Notes: a model not told the origin generated them from the letters alone. Counted from the stretch's first letter, positions 25,838 through 34,818 are shown. The stretch: DNA of 64,000 nucleotides from SG8-30 sp963695155 (GCA_963695155.1 CAVOGD010000006.1:434001-498000); one strand, 5' to 3'. A program made the numbers and translations.

Positions 25838-26827
25838 TCAGCTCGCCCAGAACAAGGCGTCGCGCGCGTAAATGACGCCCGCCAGCACCGCCAGCGTCAC
25901 CAGCCACCCGACGAGGTAGAAGGCCATGGCGCGCTTCGCCCTGGCCTTCTCGAACCAGGTGCGCGGCCGGATGCCTTTCAGCAGGAACACGAGCTTCGCC
26001 GCCAGGTTGACCGACACCACGTTGACCGCCAGCAGCAGCGCCGCGCCGGTCGCCAGGTCCCACTCGCCATGCCCCATCATGAGGCCGACGGCGGCCGTGG
26101 GCGGCAGCAGCGCGACCGCCACCATGACTCCCACCAGCACGGACGACAGGCCCGTGGTCAGCGACAGCACCGCGGCGGCGCCCGAGGCCAGCGCCAGCAC
26201 GATCGAGTCGAGTCCCGCAAAGGTGCGCGACGTCAGTTCGTGGCTGGTCACCTCGAACGGCCACGCGTAGCCGATGGCGACGGACAGCAGCAGCGCCACC
26301 GACAGCCCCGCGGCGGTCGTCACCAGCGCCTTCTTCATCAGGCCCACGTCGCCGAGCGCGGTGCCGAGCGCCAGCGCGAGGTTCGGACCCAGGAGCGGCG
26401 CGATCACCATTGCGCCGATCACCACCGCGACGTTGTCCTCGATCAGGCCGATCGCCGCCACCAGCGTGGACAAGGCCACCAGGATGATGAAATTGGCGTC
26501 CAGGCGCACGTTCTTCTCGACCTGGTCGTAGAGCGCCTCGCGGGCGGCGGTCGCGGAGTCCTCGCGGCGGCGTTCCTCCTCCGGCGGCCGCGGCAGGAAG
26601 GTGTCGACCGGCAGCACCATGATGCGGGTCGCCGGTTGTGCGCCGGTCAGGCTCTGCAGCATGTCGAGCGCCGACTGCAGTTGGTCGTCACCCACCGTGA
26701 AGCGGACCGGCTGCAGGCCTTCAACCGTCTTCTCGCCCAGCCGGTAGTAGTGCGACGCGTGCTGGTCCGCGATCGCCCGCACCGAATCGGTGCTGCTGGC
26801 GTCGGTCAGGACCTCGATCAGCTTCAT
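25838..26827 (-). CDS. DUF389 (TIGR00341-type) membrane protein
   Basis: Membrane protein of 329 residues. A soluble N-terminal domain (residues 1-130) precedes about six to seven hydrophobic helices. The DUF389 signature is NVAVVIGAMVIAPLLGPNLALALGTALGD. No transport or enzymatic role is firmly known. The ATG at 26827 has an excellent GGGAGGAC ribosome site. It stands alone between the Gdt1-like exporter and the uracil-glycosylase gene. Confidence 0.88.
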   Translation of the reverse strand: MKLIEVLTDASSTDSVRAIADQHASHYYRLGEKTVEGLQPVRFTVGDDQLQSALDMLQSLTGAQPATRIMVLPVDTFLPRPPEEERRREDSATAAREALYDQVEKNVRLDANFIILVALSTLVAAIGLIEDNVAVVIGAMVIAPLLGPNLALALGTALGDVGLMKKALVTTAAGLSVALLLSVAIGYAWPFEVTSHELTSRTFAGLDSIVLALASGAAAVLSLTTGLSSVLVGVMVAVALLPPTAAVGLMMGHGEWDLATGAALLLAVNVVSVNLAAKLVFLLKGIRPRTWFEKARAKRAMAFYLVGWLVTLAVLAGVIYARDALFWAS

Positions 26828-26871
26828 GCCGTCCTCCCGGCGCGGGACACTCATGGGCGCCGGCCGGCATG

Positions 26872-27438
26872 TTAGCGGGAGGCCGCGCCGGCCACCATTC
26901 GGGTCTTGAGCCGTGCCAGCGCCTGCCACACTGCCAGGTCCCAGTGGCTGCGGGCCTGGCCGGACGGCGAGGTCAGCACGTACAGGACCGTCGTGCCGAG
27001 GCGGCCCCGCTGCCGGCCGTAGTCCGCGGCCGCGCCCAGGAACTCGCGCGCCGCCCGCTTGCTGGTGAACGCCAGGATGCGCGGCCGCACGGCCAGGATC
27101 GCGTGCCTGACCCGCGACGCATCGAAGCTGCCGCGCGGCAGCTCGCTGTCGTTGCCGCAGACGGTCTTGGCCAGGTCGGTCAGGCCCAGCCCGAATTGCG
27201 TGACCAGCCTGAACTCGGCCGGCGCCAGCCGTCGCGGCGTCAGGCCGATGGCATGCAGGGTGGGCCAGAAGGCATTGCCGGGACCCGCGTAGTAGGCGCC
27301 GGCCCGCGCCGAGGCGGTACCCGCCGCCGTGCCGCAGAAGACGATGTCCAGGCCCGGCTGCAGCACGTCGGGCAGAACCGGGTCACGCGCCGCAACCCGT
27401 TCCGTGCCCGGCCGGCCGCGCCTCGTCCTGTCCACCAT
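26872..27438 (-). CDS. Mug/TDG-like mismatch-specific uracil-DNA glycosylase
   Basis: DNA glycosylase of the UDG superfamily, 188 residues. The active-site strand reads DIVFCGTAAGTASARAGAYYAGPGN, similar to the GINPG/GxxPG loop of Mug/TDG proteins but with a GTAAGT variant. The second motif is LTSPSGQARSHW. It should excise uracil or thymine mispaired with guanine. Substitution of Asn in the first motif makes substrate range uncertain; family 2 versus a related UDG family is not settled from sequence alone. Nine bases separate it from the upstream GFA gene. Confidence 0.8.
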   Translation of the reverse strand: MVDRTRRGRPGTERVAARDPVLPDVLQPGLDIVFCGTAAGTASARAGAYYAGPGNAFWPTLHAIGLTPRRLAPAEFRLVTQFGLGLTDLAKTVCGNDSELPRGSFDASRVRHAILAVRPRILAFTSKRAAREFLGAAADYGRQRGRLGTTVLYVLTSPSGQARSHWDLAVWQALARLKTRMVAGAASR

Positions 27439-27447
27439 GCCGCGCCG

Positions 27448-27885
27448 TCAGCTGCGCGGGCTCACCGCGCGGTACTTGGCCAGGCCCTCGGCATCCGAGT
27501 CGTAGCGCGGCAGGTCGTCTGCGGGCGTGAACCAGTCTGCGTGCTGATCGTAGAAGCAGTGCAATTGCGCGGCGCGGTCGATATCGCCCTGCAGCGAGGC
27601 GCGGGTCACGTGTATCTCGCCCGGGCACAGGGTCGAGGCGAAGAACAGCGTCGTGCCGCAATGGCCGCAGAAACCGCGCCGGCTCTGCGCGGAGGACTGG
27701 TACCAGCGCAGGGTGTCGGCGCCGCTCACGATGCGAAACCGCTCCTCGGCGATGCCGACCCAGCTCACGAATGCCGCACCATGCGCCTCGCGGCACCAGC
27801 GGCAGTGGCAGTGCGCGAAGAACAGCGTGGGCGACAGCGCCTCGTAACTCACCGCGCCGCACAGGCAGCGGCCATGGAACTTCAT
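27448..27885 (-). CDS. GFA-family zinc protein (glutathione-dependent formaldehyde-activating enzyme-like)
   Basis: Small protein of 145 residues with the GFA zinc fold. The cysteine pairs CLCG (residues 7-10), CHCRWC and CGHCG are all present and would bind two zinc ions. Members were first described for formaldehyde-glutathione adduct formation, but most, probably including this one, are uncharacterised. The ATG at 27885 is chosen because GGAGGG lies five bases upstream; a GTG two codons earlier overlaps that site. Confidence 0.87.
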   Translation of the reverse strand: MKFHGRCLCGAVSYEALSPTLFFAHCHCRWCREAHGAAFVSWVGIAEERFRIVSGADTLRWYQSSAQSRRGFCGHCGTTLFFASTLCPGEIHVTRASLQGDIDRAAQLHCFYDQHADWFTPADDLPRYDSDAEGLAKYRAVSPRS

Positions 27886-27946
27886 ATGCACCCTCCCCGG
27901 CCGGGCGGCCGCGCCGCCCGGCTCGCTCCGTCCCGCCCCGGCGGGG

Positions 27947-28213
27947 TCAGGCCGCCTTCGCCGCCCCCCGGGCCGCGATCAGGTTGTACAGCCAGGCCAG
28001 CAGCGCACCGCCGATCAGCCCGTCGGCGAAACCCCACAGCAGCCCGACCACGCTGCCCACGGCGCTGATGCTGTAGCCGCGGTACACGCTGGCGATGAAC
28101 GTGGCGTCACCGCCCGCACCGTCCAGCAGGATGATCCACCAGGTCACCAGGAACAGGCACGCGCCCCACAGGATGCCGCCTGCCAGCGCCAGCGCCTTGA
28201 CGTCGAGTTTCAT
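27947..28213 (-). CDS. Small two-to-three-helix membrane protein (annotated elsewhere as 'bacteriophage holin')
   Basis: Protein of 88 residues with hydrophobic segments at about 8-30, 45-62 and 64-82. The SVYRGYSISAVGSVVGLLWGFADGLIGGALLAWLYN pattern, split here over two helices, is found in a chromosomal family that databases label holin; nothing phage-like surrounds it, so I would not infer lysis. The ATG has a GGAGGAC ribosome site five bases upstream. Confidence 0.75.
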   Translation of the reverse strand: MKLDVKALALAGGILWGACLFLVTWWIILLDGAGGDATFIASVYRGYSISAVGSVVGLLWGFADGLIGGALLAWLYNLIAARGAAKAA

Positions 28214-28257
28214 CACCGTCCTCCTTGCGGCGGGACGCCGCAGGAATCCGCCCAGCC

Positions 28258-28707
28258 TCAGGGAAGTGCCGCGGTCCGTGTCAGCGCCGCATGGATGCGG
28301 TCGCGCAACTCGCCGTGCCCGGCCGGGTCGAAGGCCGGCGCCGCACCCCAATCGTACGCCCATGGATGCGCCGTGCCGAGCGGCTTCGGCTCGTGCGAAT
28401 AGCGGGGCAACACGTGCGCATGCAGCGCCGGCTCGAGGTTGCCGAACATCGCGTAGTTGATCCGCAGGGCGCCGGTGGCCGCCAGCACCGCCTCGCCCAG
28501 CGCGGCCATGTCGCCCAGGAACTGCATGCGATCCGCCGGGCCGAGCGAGTGCAGGTGCGGCACGACCGGGTCCGGCAGCAGCAGGCAGTAGCCGGGCAGC
28601 ACCTGCGGGTCGCCCATCACGGCCCAGCCCGAAGCCAGGCGCGCGATGAAACCCGGGTCCCTTCCGGACTGCAGCAACCCGACGCGGCGGTGGATGGCTG
28701 TCGGCAT
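28258..28707 (-). CDS. HIT-family-like protein
   Basis: Protein of 149 residues resembling HIT nucleotide-binding hydrolases: LPGYCLLLPDPVVPHLHSL in the middle and the histidine motif ALHAHVLPRY near residue 114. The canonical motif is HxHxH; here the first histidine is Ala, leaving HAH, so the nucleophile position appears kept. The second ATG (28707) is chosen because AAGGA lies six bases upstream; an ATG two codons earlier would sit on that site. Substrate is unknown. Confidence 0.75.
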   Translation of the reverse strand: MPTAIHRRVGLLQSGRDPGFIARLASGWAVMGDPQVLPGYCLLLPDPVVPHLHSLGPADRMQFLGDMAALGEAVLAATGALRINYAMFGNLEPALHAHVLPRYSHEPKPLGTAHPWAYDWGAAPAFDPAGHGELRDRIHAALTRTAALP

Positions 28708-28762
28708 GGTCATTCCTTGATACTCGACTTGTTGCGGCGCGGGCGGCTACGCCGCGCGCCGC

Positions 28763-29368
28763 TTACGCGCGCACGCCCAGCGCAGCGAGCGCACCGGCCG
28801 TGCGTTCGTGGCTTTCGTGCAGGATCGCCTGCCAGCCGCAGCGGCGCGCCCCTTCCACGTTCGTCGCCAGATCGTCCACCAGGACGGTGCGCGACGGCTC
28901 CAGCCCGAACATCTCCTCGGCGAGCCGGAAGATCGCCGGCTCCGGCTTGACGGCCCGCGCGCGGAACGACGGCAACGCGCCGTGCCCCAGCCTCTCCACG
29001 CCCAGCTCGCGGTCCAGGTATTCCCAGTGCAGGTCGCCGATGTTGGACAGCAGGTACACGCGGTGCGTGCCGGTCAGCGTGCGCACCAGTTCGAGCATGG
29101 GCCGCTGCGGAACGAAGACGCCGACCCAGTGGGCCTGCAGCACGTCGGCCGCCATCGGCCGCTGGCCGAGGCTGCTGATCCGATCGAGCAACGCCGCGCC
29201 GTCGAATTCGCCGCGCTCATAGGCCACCAGGTCCATGCGCCGGAGCAGGTCGCCGATGTCGCCGACCTCGACGCCGTGTTCCGACAGGTAGCCCAGCAGG
29301 CGCCCGAACTCCAGGTGCACGAGCACCCGGCCGATGTCGAAGACGACGGTGTCGATCGCCTGCGTCAC
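28763..29368 (-). CDS. HAD-superfamily (subfamily IA) phosphatase
   Basis: HAD hydrolase of 201 residues. Motif I is VVFDIGRVLV with the nucleophile Asp11 and Gly in place of the second Asp, as in E. coli YihX. Motif II is LLSNIG, the lysine motif is AVKPEPAIF and motif III is VLVDDLATNVEGA. YihX-like enzymes remove phosphate from alpha-glucose-1-phosphate; the substrate here is not known. The GTG start at 29368 overlaps the cytochrome stop (GTGA). It is last in a YcbK-cytochrome-HAD cluster. Confidence 0.87.
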   Translation of the reverse strand: MTQAIDTVVFDIGRVLVHLEFGRLLGYLSEHGVEVGDIGDLLRRMDLVAYERGEFDGAALLDRISSLGQRPMAADVLQAHWVGVFVPQRPMLELVRTLTGTHRVYLLSNIGDLHWEYLDRELGVERLGHGALPSFRARAVKPEPAIFRLAEEMFGLEPSRTVLVDDLATNVEGARRCGWQAILHESHERTAGALAALGVRA

Positions 29369-29778
29369 CGCTTGGCGCGGGAGGCGCGCACCGCGGACAC
29401 TTCCGCCTCCGTGACGGGCGCGGCCTGGTTGCCGAAATTGCCACGCACGTGCGTCAGCACGGCCGCGATGTCGGCGTCCGACAACCAGGGGAACGGCGGC
29501 ATGCGCACGGCACTGCGGTTCGGCGCCAGTCCTGCCGGGCGCTCGCCGAACAGCAGCCACGCCGCCAGGACCTGCGGATCGCCGGCGGCCACCGCGGAAC
29601 CGGCGAGCGCCGGCTGCGCCCCCGGCCGGCCGCGGCCATCACGCTGGTGGCACGATGCGCAGTGCACGCCGTAGACCCGCGCGCCGCGATCCACCGGCGC
29701 GCCGCCCGATCCGCAGCCGGCCAAGGCGGCGGCCAGTGTGGCGGCCAGCCATGCCGCAGGCATCCCGGACGGGGTCAT
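29365..29778 (-). CDS. Class I cytochrome c lipoprotein
   Basis: Single-haem cytochrome of 137 residues. A lipoprotein signal peptide ends at LAGC (about residue 21). The haem site is CASCH, and MPPFPWLSD supplies a likely axial methionine. The start at 29778 overlaps the upstream YcbK stop (ATGA); a GTG nine bases earlier is possible. A membrane-anchored electron carrier in the periplasm is expected; the redox partner is not visible in this window. Confidence 0.88.
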   Translation of the reverse strand: MTPSGMPAAWLAATLAAALAGCGSGGAPVDRGARVYGVHCASCHQRDGRGRPGAQPALAGSAVAAGDPQVLAAWLLFGERPAGLAPNRSAVRMPPFPWLSDADIAAVLTHVRGNFGNQAAPVTEAEVSAVRASRAKR

Positions 29779-30347
29779 CCGGCCCACGTACGTACCCGCC
29801 CCATGTCGAGGTGCACGAAATCCGACCGGCGGTAGTAGCCCACGCCGCCGGCCTGCACCTGCAGCGCCAGGTCGCGCAGCCGGTCCGTGGCGCAGCCCGC
29901 GAGGCGCACGTCGATCGCCTGGCCGTCCATGTGCAGGCTGTGGCGGGCCACGCCCCCCGAGCGCGCGTTCAGCGCGGCATTCGTCTGCGGCGAGCGGTAA
30001 CCGGAGATCACCTCGTAACGGGGCTCGCGCCCGGCCCGCACCGCCAGTTCGTGCAGCAGGTCGTACAGGCGATGGTCGATCGCCGCGACCTCGCCGGTGC
30101 GATGGTCGCGCAGCAACCGGTCGAGTGCGGCCAGCGCGTCCGGCTGATAGCTGCCGTCCACGCAGTAGTCCACCGAGAGTTGTTCGCCCGTATGCGTGCT
30201 GACCAGCGCGATACTGCGCCGGTCGTCGTCACCGGCCAGCGCGCGCAGCGGCGCCGACGACAGCAGCGCCACGGCCGGCCAGCCGGCCAGCGCACGCAGG
30301 ATGCCGCGGCGGGCGGCGCGGAACGCAGGGTCGGGTGGCAGGTTCAT
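29775..30347 (-). CDS. YcbK/MepK-like (DUF882, peptidase M15) murein hydrolase
   Basis: Protein of 190 residues with an RR-containing leader (ARRGILRALAGW), possibly a Tat signal. The zinc-peptidase landmarks of the M15 fold are visible: SGYRSPQTN, HSLHMDGQAIDVR and HLDMGRVRTW. E. coli MepK cleaves meso-DAP cross-links. The ATG at 30347 is chosen because it begins just before the leader; an upstream ATG at 30425 would add 26 unlikely Cys/His-containing residues. Confidence 0.85.
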   Translation of the reverse strand: MNLPPDPAFRAARRGILRALAGWPAVALLSSAPLRALAGDDDRRSIALVSTHTGEQLSVDYCVDGSYQPDALAALDRLLRDHRTGEVAAIDHRLYDLLHELAVRAGREPRYEVISGYRSPQTNAALNARSGGVARHSLHMDGQAIDVRLAGCATDRLRDLALQVQAGGVGYYRRSDFVHLDMGRVRTWAG

Positions 30348-30471
30348 GGGCCCATCGGGCAGGCAGCAACCGGGATGGGCGAAAGGATCGTGGATGCACG
30401 CGGAAAAGGCAAACACGTCCGTCACATCGCGGTGACCCGGGCCCGCCCCGGGACGCCGGAAGCGCCCCGGT

Positions 30472-31635
30472 TCAGCGGTTCACGACCAGCAGCCGGGCCC
30501 GCGGGAAGAAGTTGAAGTCCGTGGCCGACGCCGCCGTGTAGGCGCCCATCTGCCGCCCGATCAGGATGTCGCCGATCTGCAGTTCCGGCAGCAGTACGTC
30601 TTCCGCGATCACGTCGATGCTGTCGCAGGTCGGTCCCGCCAGCACGCTGTGGATGCGCTTGCCGGGCGGCCAGACGAGCGGCTCGACCGGATAGTGCGCA
30701 TGGTCGTACAACTGCCCGCTGAACGAGCCGTACAGGCCGTCGTCCAGGTAGTACCACCACAGCGCGTCGCGCCAGGCGCGGCCCATGACCGTCGTCAGCA
30801 CCGTGCCGGCCGGCCCGGCGATGAAGCGGCCCGGCTCGGCGATGATGCGCGTCCCCTCGGGCACGGCCGCCAGCGCGCGGCGGATGGGAGCGCAGAATTC
30901 GTCGATGGGCGGGGCCGGCTCGAGGTAGTCGATCGGGAAGCCCCCGCCGATGTCCAGAACGGCCGGCGTCGCGATGCCCTTGCCCGCCTGGGACCGCAGG
31001 ATCTCGGCGCAGGCCTTGATCGCGCGCACCTTGGTCGTCGGCACCAGCGACTGCGAGCCGACGTGGAAGGACAGCCCGGCGATGCGGATGCCCAGTTCCT
31101 GCGCCAGCTCCAGCAGCTGCACGGCCCGCTTGGGGCTGCAGCCGAACTTGCGCGACAGGTCCACCACCGCCGCGGGACTGCGGAATGAAATCCTCAACAG
31201 CAAATCCACGCGGTCCTTGTACGGCACGAACTTGCGCAACTCGTCCGGGTTGTCGGCGACGAAGGTACGCACGCCGTAATCGAGCGCCGCGCGGATGTCC
31301 GCATCGCGCTTGATGGGATGAGTGTGTATGCAGCGCGCCGGGTCGATGCCCGCCTGGCGCACGAGTTCCACCTCGCCGGTCGTCGCCAGGTCGAACCAGC
31401 CACCCTCCGCGGCCAGCGTCTCGACCACGGCGCGTTCCGGCCAGGGCTTCAGCGCGTAGTGCAGGTCGACGCCGGGCAACGCCTCGGCCAGCGCGCGGTA
31501 CTGCTGCCGCAGCACTTCGCAATCGAGGATCAGCAGCGGCGAGCCGTAGCGCTTGACCAGTCCCGCGAGCACCTCGGGTGCGTACGGCTGCCCCAGCAGC
31601 AGTTTCTCCCGCTCCGCAGCCGTCGCCCGTGACAT
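30472..31635 (-). CDS. Ornithine-decarboxylase-like fold-type III PLP enzyme
   Basis: Alanine-racemase-fold decarboxylase of 387 residues. The PLP lysine is Lys63 in HYALKPWP. The motifs AEPGRFI, YDHAHYP and GPTCDSIDV (with the catalytic Cys of the second subunit) match eukaryotic-type ornithine decarboxylases more than diaminopimelate decarboxylase. Likely product is putrescine. The ATG at 31635 is taken; a GTG five codons upstream is in frame. It lies 74 bases downstream of waaA on the same strand and may be transcribed separately. Confidence 0.85.
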   Translation of the reverse strand: MSRATAAEREKLLLGQPYAPEVLAGLVKRYGSPLLILDCEVLRQQYRALAEALPGVDLHYALKPWPERAVVETLAAEGGWFDLATTGEVELVRQAGIDPARCIHTHPIKRDADIRAALDYGVRTFVADNPDELRKFVPYKDRVDLLLRISFRSPAAVVDLSRKFGCSPKRAVQLLELAQELGIRIAGLSFHVGSQSLVPTTKVRAIKACAEILRSQAGKGIATPAVLDIGGGFPIDYLEPAPPIDEFCAPIRRALAAVPEGTRIIAEPGRFIAGPAGTVLTTVMGRAWRDALWWYYLDDGLYGSFSGQLYDHAHYPVEPLVWPPGKRIHSVLAGPTCDSIDVIAEDVLLPELQIGDILIGRQMGAYTAASATDFNFFPRARLLVVNR

Positions 31636-31709
31636 CTTGCCTGTCGCCACCCGCTTCCCCCGCTCATCCGCAGCCCCGCGGATTCTAGGCCAATGTGCGC
31701 GCGCTGCAA

Positions 31710-32999
31710 CTACGGCCCCGCGCCTCCGGACGCCCGGCCGCGGTCGATGAGCGGCGTCACCAGCCTGGTCAGGCGGGCGAGCGCGCCGCGATTCTCGCGC
31801 ACGACCGCAAACCCGTTCTCGCCCATCCTGCGGCGTGCCGCGCCGTCCGCCAGCAGCGCGAGCAACGCCTCGGCCAGCGCCGTCGCGTCGGCCACGACGC
31901 GCACCGCGCCCGCTTCCCGCATCTTGCGGAACACGTCCTCGCCGTTGAAGTTGTGCGGGCCGGTCAGGATCGGGACGCCCAGCGCGGCCGGCTCCAGCAG
32001 GTTGTGCCCGCCCACCGGCTGCAGGCTGCCCGCCACGAAGGCGACGTCCGCCGCCGCGTACAGCATCATCAACTCGCCCATCGTGTCGCCGAGCAGCACC
32101 TGGCTGTCGGGCGCCAGCGGCTGCCCCGACGCGCGCCCCACCCAGCTGACGCCGCGGCGCCCCAGCAGCGATGCCACCGCCTCGAAGCGGTTCGGGTGGC
32201 GCGGCACCAGCACCAGCAGCGCCTGCGGATGATCGCGGCACAGGCGCTCATGCGCGTCCAGCAGTATTTCCTCCTCGCCCTCGTGCGTGCTGCCGGCAAC
32301 CCACACGAGCCGGTCCGCCGCCTGTGCGGACCGCCATGCGCGGCCCTGCCGCTCGACGTCCGGGCGCAGCTCGAAGTCGAACTTGATGTTGCCGATGACG
32401 TGCGTACGCGCGGGATTCGCCCCGATCGACAGGAAACGTTGCGCGTCGTCGGCGCTCTGCGCCGCGATCACGACCCCGTGCGACAGCGCGTCGCGGAACA
32501 ACGGCACCAGGCGCCGGTAGCGGTTCACGGACCTGGGCGAGATGCGCGCGCTGGCCAGCACCAGCGGCACGGACCGCCGGCCGCATTCCGCGTACAGGTT
32601 GGGCCACAGCTCCGTCTCCATGATCAGCGCGACGCGCGGCCGCACGCGGTCGAAGAACCTGCGCACCGAGCCGGGCAGGTCGAGCGGCACGTAGCGCAGC
32701 ACGATGTCCGAACCGAACAGCAGCCTCGCGCGCCCGGCCCCCGTGGGCGTGACCGTGGTCAGCACCAGCGGCACGGCCGGGTAGCGTTCGCGCAGCGCAC
32801 GCACCAGCGGCGCGGCAGCCTGCACCTCGCCGACCGACACCGCGTGCACCCAGATCGTGTCCTGCGCCAGCGCGGCGCCGAGGCCGAGCCGTTCGCCCAG
32901 CCGCTCGCGGTAACTGGGGTCGCGCAGGCCGCGCCACAGCTGGATCAGCAGCGCGACGGGCGCGGCCAGGTAGATCAGCACGTTGTACAGATAGCGCAT
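31710..32999 (-). CDS. waaA: WaaA (KdtA), 3-deoxy-D-manno-octulosonic acid transferase
   Basis: Inner-membrane-anchored GT30 enzyme of 429 residues that adds Kdo to lipid IVA. One N-terminal membrane helix (about 2-20) is followed by the acceptor domain with the catalytic glutamate in HAVSVGEVQAA, IMETELWPNLY and the C-terminal GGHNLLEPAALGVPILTGPH motif. Because the following gene encodes a Kdo kinase, the enzyme may add a single Kdo, as in Haemophilus-type LPS (inference). It starts eight bases after kdkA ends. Confidence 0.95.
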   Translation of the reverse strand: MRYLYNVLIYLAAPVALLIQLWRGLRDPSYRERLGERLGLGAALAQDTIWVHAVSVGEVQAAAPLVRALRERYPAVPLVLTTVTPTGAGRARLLFGSDIVLRYVPLDLPGSVRRFFDRVRPRVALIMETELWPNLYAECGRRSVPLVLASARISPRSVNRYRRLVPLFRDALSHGVVIAAQSADDAQRFLSIGANPARTHVIGNIKFDFELRPDVERQGRAWRSAQAADRLVWVAGSTHEGEEEILLDAHERLCRDHPQALLVLVPRHPNRFEAVASLLGRRGVSWVGRASGQPLAPDSQVLLGDTMGELMMLYAAADVAFVAGSLQPVGGHNLLEPAALGVPILTGPHNFNGEDVFRKMREAGAVRVVADATALAEALLALLADGAARRRMGENGFAVVRENRGALARLTRLVTPLIDRGRASGGAGP

Positions 33000-33007
33000 G
33001 TCGGCCT

Positions 33008-33721
33008 TCAGCCCGGCGTGCCGTGCGCCGCGCGCAGCATCGCGAATCCGGCACGCCAGTCGGGACAACCGGGGTGTGCGCGCGACAGCTTGTGCATTGA
33101 ACGGGCCAACCGTGTCAGCACGCGGTCCTGCCAATGTCCCGGCCCGCGCAGCCGGCCACGGTCGAAGTCGAGCAGCCAGACCTCGCCGCCGGCGCCCAGC
33201 ATCACGTTGTGGGCGTTGAGGTCGGCGTGCTGCACGCCGGCATCGTGAAAGCGGCCGATGCAGCGACCCGCCGCGCGCCAGTCCTCGTCACGCATCTCAC
33301 CGGCCAGCCAGCGATCGGCCAGCGAGCGGCTGTGCGGCAGTCGCACCGTCACGAGCTCGGCCTGGTAGCTGAGCCCGCGTCGCTGGTAGCGTGCGGCCAC
33401 CGGCGCCGGCACGGGCAGTCCGCGGCCCTGCAGCGCATGCAGCAGCCGGAACTCGCGCCAGGCACGGGTGCGGGCCTCGCCCAGCCACAGGTAACGGTCC
33501 TGCGATACGCGCGCGGCCAGCCCGCCGCGCCGGTAGCGGCGCAAGACGAGCTCGCCGGCGTCATCCTGCAGGAACGCGACGGCGCCGCGGCCACCTTCCA
33601 CGTCGCGCAGCGCACCGCGCGCCAGCCAGTGCTCGCGCTCGAACAAGCGCGGCGCGTTGCCCGTCCTGGACGGGTCGTATAGGATGGCGCCGCCCCCGGT
33701 GGCGATGCGCACGAGACTCAT
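33008..33721 (-). CDS. kdkA: KdkA, 3-deoxy-D-manno-octulosonic acid kinase
   Basis: Protein-kinase-like enzyme of 237 residues that phosphorylates Kdo in the LPS core. The catalytic loop is GVQHADLNAHNVML and the metal-binding motif is VWLLDFDRGRL. The ATG at 33721 is chosen; longer readings exist but run over the divergent gene. This ATG and the ATG of the plus-strand glycosyltransferase share the palindrome CATG (33719-33722). It is followed by waaA. Confidence 0.92.
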   Translation of the reverse strand: MSLVRIATGGGAILYDPSRTGNAPRLFEREHWLARGALRDVEGGRGAVAFLQDDAGELVLRRYRRGGLAARVSQDRYLWLGEARTRAWREFRLLHALQGRGLPVPAPVAARYQRRGLSYQAELVTVRLPHSRSLADRWLAGEMRDEDWRAAGRCIGRFHDAGVQHADLNAHNVMLGAGGEVWLLDFDRGRLRGPGHWQDRVLTRLARSMHKLSRAHPGCPDWRAGFAMLRAAHGTPG

Positions 33722-34793
33722 GCCCGCCATCCTACCTGCAGCGCCACGCCACGTCTGTATCCTCAGGCTCTCCGCCATCGGCGACACCTGCCACGCCCTC
33801 GCGGTCGTGCGCACCCTGCAGAAAGCCTGGCCGCAGGCGCGCTTCAGCTGGGTCATCGGCAAGGCGGAAGCCGGGCTGCTGAGGCTGGCCTACGACATCG
33901 AGTTCATCCCCTGCGACACACAGGGCGGGCTGTCGGAGTTGCGGCGCGTCGCCGCACAGCTGCACGCGCGCCGCTTCGACCTGCTGCTGCACATGCAGCC
34001 CGCGCTGGGCGCCAGCGTGCTGGCACTGGCCGTGCGGGCGCCCGTCAAGCTTGGCTTCGACCGGCCGCGGGCGCGCGGCGGGCAGTGGCTCTTCACGACC
34101 CATCGCATCGCCCGGCGCGGCAACGAGCACGTCCTCGATTCACTGTTCGGCTTCGCCGAGGCGCTGGGCGTGCACGACCGGGAACTGCGCTGGGACCTGC
34201 CGCTGCCGCCGGACGCGCTCGCCTACGCGCGCCTGGTCGTTCCGGACAGCCAGCCCACGCTGGTGATCAGCCCGTGTTCCGGCCACCCGCTGCGCGACTG
34301 GCGCGCCGAGCATTACGCCGCCGTGGCGGATCACGCTGCGCAGATGCATCACATGCGGGTCGTCCTCGTGGGCAGCGCCGCGCCGGCCGCACTGCAGATG
34401 GCCGGGGCGATCGTCGCACGTGCGCGCAGCGAGGTCGTCGACATGACCGGTCGCGATACCCTGCCCCGGCTGCTGGGCCTGCTGGGCCGGACCGACGCGC
34501 TGCTGACACCGGATGCCGGGCCGGCGCACATGGCGGCCATGGTCGGTACGCCGGTCATCGGCCTGTACGCCGCGACGCGCAGCGAGCGCAGCGGCCCGTA
34601 CCTCAGCCGCCAGTGGTGCGTGGACCGCTACGCCGAGGCGGCGCGCCGTTTCCTGCACACGGAGCCCGAGCGGCTGCCGTGGGGAACCAACATCGAGCTG
34701 CCCGGCGTCATGGACCTCATCGAGCCGCCCGCGGTGACGGCGCGGCTCGACGCCGTCATGCGTCGCGGACCGCGCCGTGCCTGGCACGCCTGA
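33720..34793 (+). CDS. Glycosyltransferase family 9 (heptosyltransferase-like)
   Basis: GT9 enzyme of 357 residues likely acting on the LPS inner core. The N-terminal motif is CILRLSAIGDTCHALAVVRTLQ, and the C-terminal donor-binding block is TPDAGPAHMAAMVGTPVIGLY. RLSAIGD near the N terminus is typical of heptosyltransferase I. In-frame ATGs at 33705 and 33657 lie inside kdkA; the start at 33720 gives the family-like N terminus. Convergent with the zinc-finger gene at 34819. Confidence 0.9.
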   Translation: MPAILPAAPRHVCILRLSAIGDTCHALAVVRTLQKAWPQARFSWVIGKAEAGLLRLAYDIEFIPCDTQGGLSELRRVAAQLHARRFDLLLHMQPALGASVLALAVRAPVKLGFDRPRARGGQWLFTTHRIARRGNEHVLDSLFGFAEALGVHDRELRWDLPLPPDALAYARLVVPDSQPTLVISPCSGHPLRDWRAEHYAAVADHAAQMHHMRVVLVGSAAPAALQMAGAIVARARSEVVDMTGRDTLPRLLGLLGRTDALLTPDAGPAHMAAMVGTPVIGLYAATRSERSGPYLSRQWCVDRYAEAARRFLHTEPERLPWGTNIELPGVMDLIEPPAVTARLDAVMRRGPRRAWHA

Positions 34794-34818
34794 TCGTCGC
34801 GGGTGGTGCGCGGCCGCT

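Noticed and set aside
27947..28213. Phage holin as evidence of a prophage
   Set aside because: No endolysin, integrase or structural genes nearby; the family is chromosomal and widespread.
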